Below are positions 24,917 to 32,264 of a stretch of DNA of 64,000 nt, in pieces. This DNA is from Bacillus sp. BP-3 (lineage in GTDB: Bacteria; Bacillota; Bacilli; Bacillales; Bacillaceae_G): contig NZ_JAQOTJ010000006.1 in the NCBI RefSeq assembly GCF_028401955.1, positions 124,001 to 188,000 on the forward strand, given 5' to 3'. The notes beneath the pieces were generated by a model. The model made no database searches, had not been told where the DNA came from, and saw only the letters and a list, made by a program, of their open reading frames with translations. How positions within the stretch are numbered: the stretch's first letter is position 1; each line of letters begins with the position of its first letter. The position numbers and the translations under genes are program-made.

Positions 24917-26290
24917 TTATTTTTTTGTCTCGTTGACCCATGTAATAATGTCCTGGATGACGTACTCGGGAACATTTGCAGGGATTTCGTATTCACTAGG
25001 GAGACTTAATTCCCCATCACCCTCCGTGAAGAAATGATTCAATTTCGGGTATTCTTTGAACTGAACATTCCTGCGGTTTGAAAGTCTTTCCTTCCATTTT
25101 GTATATTCATTTTTTACTGTTACTTGATAATCGCGTGCCCCTTGCAGAATCAGTAAAGGCTCTTTTCGTGATTTTGCCTCCTCAACTGGATGCCACCTAG
25201 AAACATCATACATAAAATGAGGCGACCCAAAATTGTAGCCAGCTGGCGGATAGTCAGGATTGAAAGTAGGATCCTGGATAAAAGCGAACTGTCTTTTTAG
25301 TTCATCGATTCCTTCCTTTGGCGCCCCAAGGTATTGATTCACATCAATGGCAATGTCAGTCAAAGGGCGTGCAGGTGGTGCGAGTAAGATACTTCCTCGG
25401 ATAAGTGAGGAAGGTGCTTTGCTCAGTATACGCGGCATTGTGCCAGCTCCTAGGCTATGTCCGAGAATGAAAATATTATTTGGATCAATGCCTTCCTGCT
25501 GCGCTGCTGATTTTGCTGCATATATGGCATCATCTGTAGTATCACGGTCTAACGTAACAGGTTCTGCACTCATCTTTAATGCATGTTCTAAGGTACGTTT
25601 TTCATAGCGCAACACTGCAATTCCGTTGGATGAAAGGCCCACCGCAAGGTCTCGTAAGATTTTTGTTCCCAAATAGGTAGCATCACGATCATGGATGCCG
25701 GCACCATGAACAAGAACAACAACGGGTACCTTTTCACCAGGCTTATGTTTCGGAACCGTTAATGTGGCTGGTAACGGATAAGTAGAATTTCCAATGACGA
25801 TTTCACGTTCTTGATAGGAAGCAGGTTGATCATAGCTAGGATGCGGGATGGTATAAGATTCCTGGGGCGGTCTTTCCCCAACTTCATCTACTTTCCCGCC
25901 AGGTGTGAATTTAATGAGTAGCGGTATGGTAGTTCCTTTAATAGCTCCTGGAATTTCCACCGTCTGATGGACCAAGTTTCGTTCTTTTATTACAGGTGTT
26001 CCCATGATTTCTATCCCACTTTGTGTCCACCAGTTTTGTAATGTGTTCGCTGTAAACTTGGATTGGAAAGCAGCAGACGTCAACTGGAGTGCCTCTGCAT
26101 ACTTACCTTGCTGGAGATATTCAAAAAATAATGATGCACGCTCCGTTAAAGAGACTAGTTTCTTTTCTGCAGATTGTTCCTCACGTGTATCTGCGTGAAT
26201 AGCTGTTGTAAGTGGGAAAGATGAAACGCCTAAAGAAAAGAGTAGGGTAAAGGAAAGTGCTAATTTTTGTATTTTCTTTTTTTTATTCAT
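24917..26290 (-). CDS. Secreted alpha/beta hydrolase with DUF3887 domain
   Basis: 457 residues. Signal peptide MNKKKKIQKLALSFTLLFSL to about ADT at 33-35. A DUF3887-like domain follows (about 50-135; FEYLQQGKYAEALQLTSAAF). The rest is an alpha/beta hydrolase with VVVLVHGAGIHDRD (oxyanion region), nucleophile elbow GHSLGAG and a late PKLNHFF histidine. GGAGG precedes the ATG. Likely an exported esterase or peptidase of the dienelactone-hydrolase clan; substrate unknown. Confidence 0.85.
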   Translation of the reverse strand: MNKKKKIQKLALSFTLLFSLGVSSFPLTTAIHADTREEQSAEKKLVSLTERASLFFEYLQQGKYAEALQLTSAAFQSKFTANTLQNWWTQSGIEIMGTPVIKERNLVHQTVEIPGAIKGTTIPLLIKFTPGGKVDEVGERPPQESYTIPHPSYDQPASYQEREIVIGNSTYPLPATLTVPKHKPGEKVPVVVLVHGAGIHDRDATYLGTKILRDLAVGLSSNGIAVLRYEKRTLEHALKMSAEPVTLDRDTTDDAIYAAKSAAQQEGIDPNNIFILGHSLGAGTMPRILSKAPSSLIRGSILLAPPARPLTDIAIDVNQYLGAPKEGIDELKRQFAFIQDPTFNPDYPPAGYNFGSPHFMYDVSRWHPVEEAKSRKEPLLILQGARDYQVTVKNEYTKWKERLSNRRNVQFKEYPKLNHFFTEGDGELSLPSEYEIPANVPEYVIQDIITWVNETKK

Positions 26291-26337
26291 GTTTTAACCT
26301 CCAATATGTGATGGTAAAAAACAGGTATGGTAATTAA

Positions 26338-26400
26338 GGTTCTGGTGCAAAAACTTCAAAATATCTGCAAATAATCTCCAAAACCTTTTTTCACATGCAT
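26338..26400. mobile_element. Solo IS6-type end
   Basis: GGTTCTGGTGCAAAAACTTC at 26338 matches the left tip of the IS6 elements, followed by about 40 bases of degraded sequence. No right end nearby. Confidence 0.5.
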
Positions 26401-26573
26401 ATTAACCCCAGAAATAACCTCTCTTCCTTCAAACGATTTTGTAAGTTAATTTGTTTTTAATATAAATGACATATCGTTCTCCCCTTCACTTTATATTTTG
26501 ATTTTACGAAACAAAACTCTCGTTTTTCTTACTTAATCCTTACAAATCCCTTAAATGTATAAAATTTGTAAAA

Positions 26574-26741
26574 GAGGTACCGCCAGCGAAACGGAAATAA
26601 ACCATGCTAAAGATTTTTGAGTCGTTTTAAAACTAATTTAATTTGTGTTGCATCGAAATACTCTTAACGGGACAAAATTCACATCATTTTATGCTGAATT
26701 TTGCTTAACATGTTTTTTTTCCAAAATGCTGACGGTACCCC
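26574..26741. mobile_element. 168-bp Tn4430-like inverted-repeat miniature element (TIME)
   Basis: The left 38 bp starts GAGGTACCGCCAGCGAAACG and the right 38 bp (complement) starts GGGGTACCGTCAGCATTTTG. Both match the known 38-bp terminal repeat of Tn4430 (GGGGTACCGCCAGCATTTCG...). The 92-bp interior has no gene. This is a Tn3-family derivative reduced to its ends; it interrupts the 5' region of the Rpn-like gene that follows. Confidence 0.7.
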
Positions 26742-26759
26742 ATTTAGTGGTTTTGTTAT

Positions 26760-27494
26760 TATTGGCATTCTATCTAAGAAGGACAAGAGATAAATTTATT
26801 AACTTCCGAGAACGGAACAAAAGTAAATGTTGAGATTCAGGCACGGAATACGCAAGATATGATAAAAAGGTCGTTGTATTATTGGTCAAAACTATATACA
26901 TCTCAAATTGAAAAAGGCATGCCATATCGTGCTCTTCGTAAAACCATTGCCATTAACATATTAGATTTTTGTTTATTCCCTCATTTTGAGGATATTCAAA
27001 CAACAGGTCAATTATGGAGCCGACAGCAACGGCGAGTGTTACTGGATGATTTAGAGATTCATTTTATCGAAATTCCTAAGTTGCTCCAGCAATGGAGAGA
27101 AGAAAAAATCAATCCGTGGGATAATAAATTTGCTCGTTGGTTATTACTTTTACCAGCACATGAGGATGAACATTTAACCCACACACTGGAGGAGATCGCT
27201 ATGAATCAAGATCCAATATTACAGAAAGCGCTCAATAAATGGGAAGATATGAGTCAAAATAGTTCTTTCAGATTACAGTATGAGGCTAGGGAAAAGGTTT
27301 TATTTGATGAACAGGCAAAATTAGCTCACGCTCGAGAAGAAGGCTTAGAGGAAGGCTTCAAAAAAGGAAAAATGCAGATGATTCAAGGGATGCATGAATT
27401 AGGTGTTCCAATTGAAACAATTGCAAAAGCAAGTAAATTAGGCGTTAAAGAAGTAGAAATTATTTTAGAACAACTTACAAAAGAGAATGAATAA
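26760..27494 (+). pseudogene. Rpn/PD-(D/E)XK nuclease-family transposase-like protein, 5' truncated
   Basis: The frame from the ATG at 26859 encodes 211 residues with the Rpn C-terminal pattern (RSLYYWSKLYTSQIEKGMPY, then LLDDLEIHFIEIPKL). It continues open upstream through ENGTKVNVEIQ, where Glu/Gln form the E-x-Q part of the nuclease core, to a stop near 26775. The N-terminal nuclease Asp region is missing, replaced by the Tn4430-like element. The C-terminal KKGKMQMIQGMHELGVPIET helix pair is intact. Confidence 0.7.
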
Positions 27495-27689
27495 ATGAAA
27501 AGATATGACGCAAGGGAAAAGACATTAATGGATGAGGCTGCTGGAATTGCTCATGCACTAAATAAAGGGCGTGAACAAGGTAAAATGCAACTCATTCAGG
27601 GGATATATAAGAATGGTGTATCTGTACAGGATATTGCAAAGATGACTGGATTATCAGAGGCAGAAATACAACGATTCTTACAGAGTTAA
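27495..27689 (+). pseudogene. Duplicated C-terminal tail of the Rpn-like protein
   Basis: 64 residues, ATG directly after the TAA of the preceding gene. GREQGKMQLIQGIYKNGVSV and DIAKMTGLSEAEIQRFL parallel the last 45 residues of the upstream protein. Most simply the remains of a second Rpn copy fused by deletion. Confidence 0.6.
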
Positions 27690-27799
27690 TTTTTAGAGAT
27701 GCTGTCTCATTTATGAAACAACATATAGTTCCTATTTGGAAGTATGGTAAAATACAAATTAGGCAATAGGCTGAGAAATCAAGTGGTAATAAGTTAGGT

Positions 27800-27832
27800 A
27801 AAAGGACTCATGAATTGAGTCCTTTTATTTTT
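27800..27832 (+). terminator. Terminator after the Rpn relics
   Basis: AAAAGGACTC / GAGTCCTTTT with a 7-base loop and a T-rich tail. Confidence 0.8.
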
Positions 27833-27845
27833 AAGATTTAACTTT

Positions 27846-28073
27846 TCATTCCTCAAAATTCTCTTTATCTGATTCATTCGTGAAGCCTTCAGGCCAAATT
27901 CTCTCTTTGATCTCTAAGAACTCTTTATCTTTTTTAAGAATTTCTTTGAATTCCATAAATAATGAATCTAAATCTAATTGAGGTACAGCCGAGATACGTG
28001 TATATCTCGGTTGTACCTCTATATGATGATGGTGTGCTACCCCAAGAAATGAAATCATTAGCAACTCTTCCAA
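27846..28073 (-). pseudogene. Short ORF truncated by a MITE
   Basis: The frame ends KEFLEIKERIWPEGFTNESD... and includes the 40-bp palindrome at 27980 as codons. Its upstream end meets the 153-bp MITE at 28077 after only three bases, and no ATG with a ribosome site is present. Probably the 3' remnant of a gene; family unknown. Confidence 0.35.
27980..28019. repeat. 40-bp palindrome, copy 1
   Basis: GAGGTACAGCCGAGATAC / GTATATCTCGGTTGTACCTC forms a long hairpin. A near-identical palindrome lies at 44695-44736 (GGGGTACAGCCGAGATAT / ATATCTCGGCTGTACCCC). Confidence 0.7.
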
Positions 28074-28076
28074 TAA

Positions 28077-28229
28077 GGGGTACCACTACATGTCCATCAA
28101 GCTAATATTTTAGAGTATCCCCAAAACGAAAATTGTATCTCTTCATAGTTGTTCATGAAAATCCAGTTCATTTTTTCATTTTGGGGAACAATTAGTCTCT
28201 TAAGTTGATTGGCATGTATGGTGATCCCA
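28077..28229. mobile_element. 153-bp IS231-type MITE, copy 1
   Basis: Ends GGGGTACCACTA-CATGTCCATCAAGCTAA and, complemented, GGGATCACCATA-CATGCCAATCAACTTAAG. The inner 20 bp match the IS231 inverted repeat. The interior aligns with the inverted complete copy at 41061-41213, also 153 bp. No coding capacity; mobilised in trans if at all. Confidence 0.75.
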
Positions 28230-28262
28230 TTTACTAAATATATAATTGTGCTCTTTTTATTT

Positions 28263-28811
28263 CTAATTTGATTTTACGGTAGCCGATGAGGCTTCGTCAT
28301 TCCATATTCTTTCCCCATCACCCATAGAGCTACTTAAATTATAAAGAGCTCCTGTATTTGCTAGTCCAATCGCTCGACCTTTCCCATCAAAATCTTCATA
28401 TATAATTGTATAATCTCCATGGGCATGTGTACGAACAGAAGAAATAGAATCATTAGAATCCCCAGTGAAATTAAAAATCTTCACAGGATTTTTACTTGCA
28501 GGTATATTAATAGTAGCCCCGTTACCATCAGCATCTTTATAAAAAGTCGAATGTATGGACGCTCTATTTACCACTAAGCTACTATTATTCGGGTTTTTTC
28601 GATTAACAGGATGTTCTTTTAAGTAGTCTTCAAAATCAGCTTTGTTTTTAAAATCAATTGACATTTGTGGTCCAATTATTCCTTTAATCATTACTTGATA
28701 AGGTGCAACAGATTTTGGTAGAGAAGCTGCGGAGGCCTCTGAATTAGATACACCTAGCACTAGAGTTCCAGCTAATAATGCTGTAGAAAGTACGCCAACT
28801 ATACGTTTCAA
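28263..28811 (-). CDS. Secreted beta/gamma-crystallin-like protein
   Basis: 182 residues from a TTG at 28809-28811, 8 bases behind AAAGGAG. Signal peptide ends near SEASA. The C-terminal half holds two Greek-key-like units: STFYKDADGNGATINIPA with NDSISSV, and YTIIYEDFDGKGRAIGLA. The (N/D)-D-x-(I)-S-S signature is the calcium-binding motif of microbial beta/gamma-crystallins. The partner region before it (about 40-90) is unassigned. Possible roles are a protease-inhibitor-like or surface protein. Confidence 0.7.
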   Translation of the reverse strand: MKRIVGVLSTALLAGTLVLGVSNSEASAASLPKSVAPYQVMIKGIIGPQMSIDFKNKADFEDYLKEHPVNRKNPNNSSLVVNRASIHSTFYKDADGNGATINIPASKNPVKIFNFTGDSNDSISSVRTHAHGDYTIIYEDFDGKGRAIGLANTGALYNLSSSMGDGERIWNDEASSATVKSN

Positions 28812-29149
28812 TATTAACACTCCTTTAAGGTTTATAATACATATTCTATATGTAACATCATAATCTTTAGAAGTAGTGATATTAAATTCACCTAGTTACA
28901 TTTTAGAAAGTTTCTTTGTCTACAAGGGGTCACCATATCAAAAAAAGAAAATTGTACGTTTAGACACATTTGTCCAGAAAACTTTATGTTTATGAACAGA
29001 GGATAAAATTCAATAATATCAACGTTTTCTAGCTATAATCGTGTTCATAAAGTGTGTAAACAAATCAATGTTCAATTAAACTTAGATTTTTATCTTTCTG
29101 AACATGTATTAAACATTAAAGAACGCTGTAATGATAAAGGTTTGTAGTC

Positions 29150-29187
29150 CTTAGCGTACAATTTTCCCATAATGATATAGTGACCCC
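29150..29187. repeat. Third Tn3-type terminal repeat inside the cassette
   Basis: Complement starts GGGGTCACTATATCATTATG and ends ATTGTACGCTAAG, a 38-bp relative of the outer ends in right-hand orientation. Between it and the left end is a dyad TTATGAACA-N~46-TGTTCATAA (about 28990-29060), as expected of a recombination or res-type site. Confidence 0.6.
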
Positions 29188-29544
29188 CAATAGGTCATGT
29201 GTTTCACTAATTGATAAATAGAATAAGGCAGTTCCTCTCTGTGTTTTCCCGCAAGAGTCACGTCTATATCCGACAAAGCATTTTTGGTGGGAAGATGTCC
29301 TCGTTCTCCCCTTAACGATTTTACTCATGCCTCGCTAAACGCTTTATTTGATTACTCCATAATAATCGACTCACATCCTGTTTTATTTTCTAATTTGTTC
29401 ATTTTATTGTTCCGTTTCTTTTATGAACATTACGAGAAAAAATATCAAGAATCATCGGCTTCTTAACTTACAGTTTTTTTGTTCGTATCAAGCCTATAGC
29501 CTTTTTCTTTTATCTATCACATAAGAAAAAGGCTATTTTTTAAA

Positions 29545-30390
29545 TTATTCTACTATTTGAAATGGATTTGTTTGAGTTACTTTCATCATTTTCATACGAG
29601 CAAATCGCTCATCTAAATTATTTTCAAGTACCCATTCATGATGTGTTTCTGCAATCATTGGTTTATTCTCAGCAGAAATACCTTCCCATTCAAAATCTAC
29701 AGAAACATGTATTGTGTTATCCGTATTTTCTGTAATTGAAAGATTTTTCGGATAATGTCCGCTTTGTTTCACCTGACTCGAAGCAGTTGCTAACCATTCA
29801 TTAAATCCTTTTAGTGTATCGATTTTAGAACCTGTACTTAAATTCAATTCAAATTGTTCTGCTAGTAGTTCTTTGAATTTGTCACCGTTCACAGATGCTG
29901 TTTCCATTAAATATAACCAATAATGCATAAATGATTTTGCTCTATTTTCTGCATAGGCAGATGTAAATTGTGGATTTTCTACAGTACCGATTGGCTCTAA
30001 ATGAACCTTTGTAAAAAGAGGTAAGTCGTTTTCTCTAAGTTTCAGGCTTGTTGAATAATGAATTTTGTAGCTGTATCTACTATCATCTGGGCGTATATTT
30101 TGATAAAGAATATCCGCTTCTAATGAAAGTTCTTCATCGTTCAACTGTTTGATTGATGTGTTTTCAACATGATGCGCATTTTGCCATCCTTCAAACATTC
30201 TTAATCTATCTTCTATACCCATTTTACCTTTCGACGTTCCAGCTTGTGATGAAATTTCGATTTCTTCCGCTAAAATATCTAACTGATTGTTAATACGTGC
30301 TTTGTTAAGTGGGACTTCATATACTTGATACCAACGATAGTATTGTGTTAATGCTAAATGATTATTTTGAATGTCTTCAAATTTTTTCAT
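29545..30390 (-). CDS. Tandem NTF2-like (SnoaL-type) protein
   Basis: 281 residues that read as two cone-shaped alpha+beta units. The first (about 20-145) contains EDRLRMFEGWQNAHHVEN and YSYKIHYSTSLKLRENDLPL; the second (about 150-275) contains FKELLAEQFELNLSTGSKID and ITENTDNTIHVSVDFEWEG. Such folds host isomerases, hydrolases or binding proteins. It follows the SDR gene on the same strand after 65 bp, and may share the MerR-type promoter. AAAGGAGCG precedes the ATG. Confidence 0.65.
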   Translation of the reverse strand: MKKFEDIQNNHLALTQYYRWYQVYEVPLNKARINNQLDILAEEIEISSQAGTSKGKMGIEDRLRMFEGWQNAHHVENTSIKQLNDEELSLEADILYQNIRPDDSRYSYKIHYSTSLKLRENDLPLFTKVHLEPIGTVENPQFTSAYAENRAKSFMHYWLYLMETASVNGDKFKELLAEQFELNLSTGSKIDTLKGFNEWLATASSQVKQSGHYPKNLSITENTDNTIHVSVDFEWEGISAENKPMIAETHHEWVLENNLDERFARMKMMKVTQTNPFQIVE

Positions 30391-30455
30391 GTTTTTTACG
30401 CTCCTTTAGGATCGAAATTGATTATGATCTAAAACTTCAATTTGGGTACATAAAA

Positions 30456-31217
30456 TTATTTTCTTGTTCTCGTCACATACGGAAAAATCGGATCTCTTAA
30501 TTGGAACTCATACGTTTCTCCATTCACAATGCCAACAACTTTTTCGCTATCATAAAGTTCTAACATAAATCCAGCCATTTCTTTTGCAGTATGAAATTTA
30601 GGAATTACACCCTCATATTGGAATTCATCTGTATCCAAAGAACGTTTAGCAAATTCCGTTTCAGTTGCAGCAGGAGCTAAAACTTTCACTTGCATGGCCG
30701 CTCCTTTTTCTTTCAATTCTTGTGCTAGACCTTCTGTAAAGGCACTTACATAGAACTTTGACGCGCAGTAGGTCACAGAATCGGCAATGATCAAGTATCC
30801 GCCTCCTGATGAAATATTGATGAGTTTCGTTCCTTCAACCTCTGCATAATCTCGTACATAAAGAGTGGACAGAATCGTTAAAGCTTCAATATTTAAGTGA
30901 ATCATCGTCTCGATTTTATTTAAATTTTGTTCCCCCACAGAAGCAAAGTTTCCAAACCCGGCATTGTTAATCCAAGTCTCAATCTGATAATTCCGCAGAC
31001 TTTCGTAAAATTCATAAGCATTCGCTTTAACAGATAAATCAACAGTTCGAATGACAACATCTAGGTCTGGGTTCATTTCTGCCATTTTTGATTTTAACTT
31101 TTCCAATTCTTCCGTTCTGCGGGCTGCTAAGATTAAGTTTTTTCCGCGAGCCGCAAAGGCAAGGGCTGTTTCATACCCAATTCCTGAACTGGCCCCCGTA
31201 ATAACTGTATATTTCAT
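30456..31217 (-). CDS. Short-chain dehydrogenase/reductase
   Basis: 253 residues, classical SDR. Cofactor motif TGASSGIG at 6-13, AARR after the second strand (NADP preference), NNAGFG, catalytic ISSGGG serine and YCASK. Substrate not predictable. First gene from a MerR-type promoter with 19-bp spacer (31274-31304) divergent to a merR gene; it travels inside the Tn3-type cassette. Confidence 0.88.
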   Translation of the reverse strand: MKYTVITGASSGIGYETALAFAARGKNLILAARRTEELEKLKSKMAEMNPDLDVVIRTVDLSVKANAYEFYESLRNYQIETWINNAGFGNFASVGEQNLNKIETMIHLNIEALTILSTLYVRDYAEVEGTKLINISSGGGYLIIADSVTYCASKFYVSAFTEGLAQELKEKGAAMQVKVLAPAATETEFAKRSLDTDEFQYEGVIPKFHTAKEMAGFMLELYDSEKVVGIVNGETYEFQLRDPIFPYVTRTRK

Positions 31218-31273
31218 ATAAATTCCTCCTGAATTTTATTCAATTAATTTTATTGTGAAAGAACAATGAGTTG

Positions 31274-31304
31274 ATTATACTGATTAGAGTAAACTCTAAG
31301 TCAA
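31274..31304 (-). promoter_or_regulatory. MerR-type promoter and operator of the SDR gene
   Basis: On the minus strand TTGACT (31299-31304) and TATAAT (31274-31279) are separated by exactly 19 bp. The spacer carries the dyad TTAGAGTTTACTCTAA. An over-long spacer with a central dyad is the signature of promoters that MerR activators untwist. The divergent merR starts at 31330. Confidence 0.8.
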
Positions 31305-31329
31305 GAGAAAATTAATGTGGAGGTTTCTT

Positions 31330-31692
31330 ATGCACACGATTGGTGAAGTGGCTAAAATGTTAGGAATAAGCACACACACATTGCGGTATTACGAAAAAGA
31401 AAAAATTATAATTCCCGTTCGTGATACTAGAGGAGACAGACAATATAATGATTTACATATTAAATGGCTGCAATTTGTTATCAAGTTAAAAGAAACACAA
31501 ATGCCTATTGCGAAAATAAAGGAGTATGCTTCATTAGTTTTAGAAGGAGACCATACCACAACAGAGCGATTAAGGCTTTTAGAAGAACATAAACACTCTA
31601 TTAAGGAACAAATCAGAACGTTAAAAGCTGCGGACGAGATGCTTGAACATAAAATTGCCGCTTACAAAGATTTCATAAGTAAACGAGATTAG
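31330..31692 (+). CDS. MerR-family transcriptional regulator
   Basis: 120 residues: MHTIGEVAKMLGISTHTLRY then YEKEKIIIPVRDTRGDRQYN, the winged HTH of MerR, followed by a dimerisation helix and a short C-terminus without clustered Cys, so an organic or redox ligand rather than a metal is more likely. GGAGG lies 7 bases before the ATG. It is divergent from the SDR gene and shares its operator. Confidence 0.88.
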   Translation: MHTIGEVAKMLGISTHTLRYYEKEKIIIPVRDTRGDRQYNDLHIKWLQFVIKLKETQMPIAKIKEYASLVLEGDHTTTERLRLLEEHKHSIKEQIRTLKAADEMLEHKIAAYKDFISKRD

Positions 31693-31772
31693 ATACGGGT
31701 TCTATAAAAGGAATCATCACGTGGCAATAGAGAAAAAGGGGATACCATCACTTAGGGAATCAATTCATTTTT

Positions 31773-31916
31773 TATAACTATTTCGAACTTCATTTATCTC
31801 TACTTGGTTGGGAGCATATTACTTTGACAGGTGATTATGTTTGGAACTTAAATCAAAAAACAAATTTCGATAATTTAAGACCATTACGAGACAAAAACTC
31901 CATCAAAAAGCAGTAA
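31773..31916 (+). pseudogene. C-terminal fragment of a Tn3-family transposase
   Basis: 47 codons reading NYFELHLSLLGWEHITLTGD and YVWNLNQKTNFDNLRPLRDK. LLGWEHI(T/N)LTGDY is the hallmark C-terminus of TnpA in Tn3 transposons. It lies 58 bp inside the right terminal repeat in the expected orientation, confirming the family of the cassette. Confidence 0.85.
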
Positions 31917-32059
31917 ACTAATTAACTGGTTCCTTAATGTACAGGGAATTGGTTGATTTTTTTCTAAATTGTGTCTAAACGTACAATTTTCTTTTTTTAA
32001 TATGGTGCCCCCTACAATGCTATTGAATTAAAGAGGAAGCTTAGTTTAAGTACAAAAGT

Positions 32060-32246
32060 GCTCTGCATTTGAGAAAGCAAACAGAAAAATAACTTGATTG
32101 ACGATATTAAAGTTAAGTGTTAAATTTATTGATGTAATTTTAAATTGAATAAGGGCAACATGGCTATGGACGTCATGTTGGCGAATTAACATAAAATATG
32201 TTTTAATGCAGAGCCTCCTAATTCTTAGGAGCTCTGCATTTTTTTT
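32060..32246 (+). promoter_or_regulatory. Leader-peptide attenuator of the MFS gene
   Basis: A perfect terminator at 32205-32246 (AATGCAGAGCCTCCTAA / TTAGGAGCTCTGCATT, T8) precedes the MFS gene. GCTCTGCATTT at 32060-32070 duplicates the 3' arm and could pair with AATGCAGAGC at 32205-32214, forming an antiterminator. Between them a ten-codon frame MAMDVMLAN (32160-32189) overlaps a small hairpin CAACATG/CATGTTG. This layout suggests translation-dependent antitermination. Confidence 0.55.
32160..32189 (+). CDS. Putative leader peptide MAMDVMLAN
   Basis: Nine residues, ATG at 32160 after AAGGGC. It ends 15 bp before the terminator stem. Called only because of its position; the ribosome site is weak. 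Confidence 0.35.
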   Translation: MAMDVMLAN

Positions 32247-32264
32247 ACTTTTGGAGGGGATTAG

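Larger units (their letters stand above)
28926..32012. mobile_element. Transposase-deficient Tn3-family cassette with 5-bp target duplication
   Basis: The left 38-bp repeat (28926-28963) begins GGGGTCACCATATC and ends ATTGTACGTTTAG. The right repeat (31975-32012), complemented, begins GGGGGCACCATATT and also ends ATTGTACGTTTAG. TACAA precedes the left end (28921-28925) and follows the right end (32013-32017). Inside are NTF2-like, SDR and MerR genes and the last 47 codons of a Tn3 transposase. So the unit moved as a whole, then lost tnpA or was moved in trans. Confidence 0.8.

Noticed and set aside
26574-26741. Initial reading of GGTACCGCCAGC ends as IS231
   Set aside because: That sequence is the Tn3-type 38-bp end of Tn4430. 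The IS231 end is CATGCCCATCAACTTAAGAA, found at other places.
29116-29466. Short frames on both strands near the third Tn3-type repeat
   Set aside because: They include terminal-repeat sequence as codons, lack ribosome sites and have no recognisable protein pattern.
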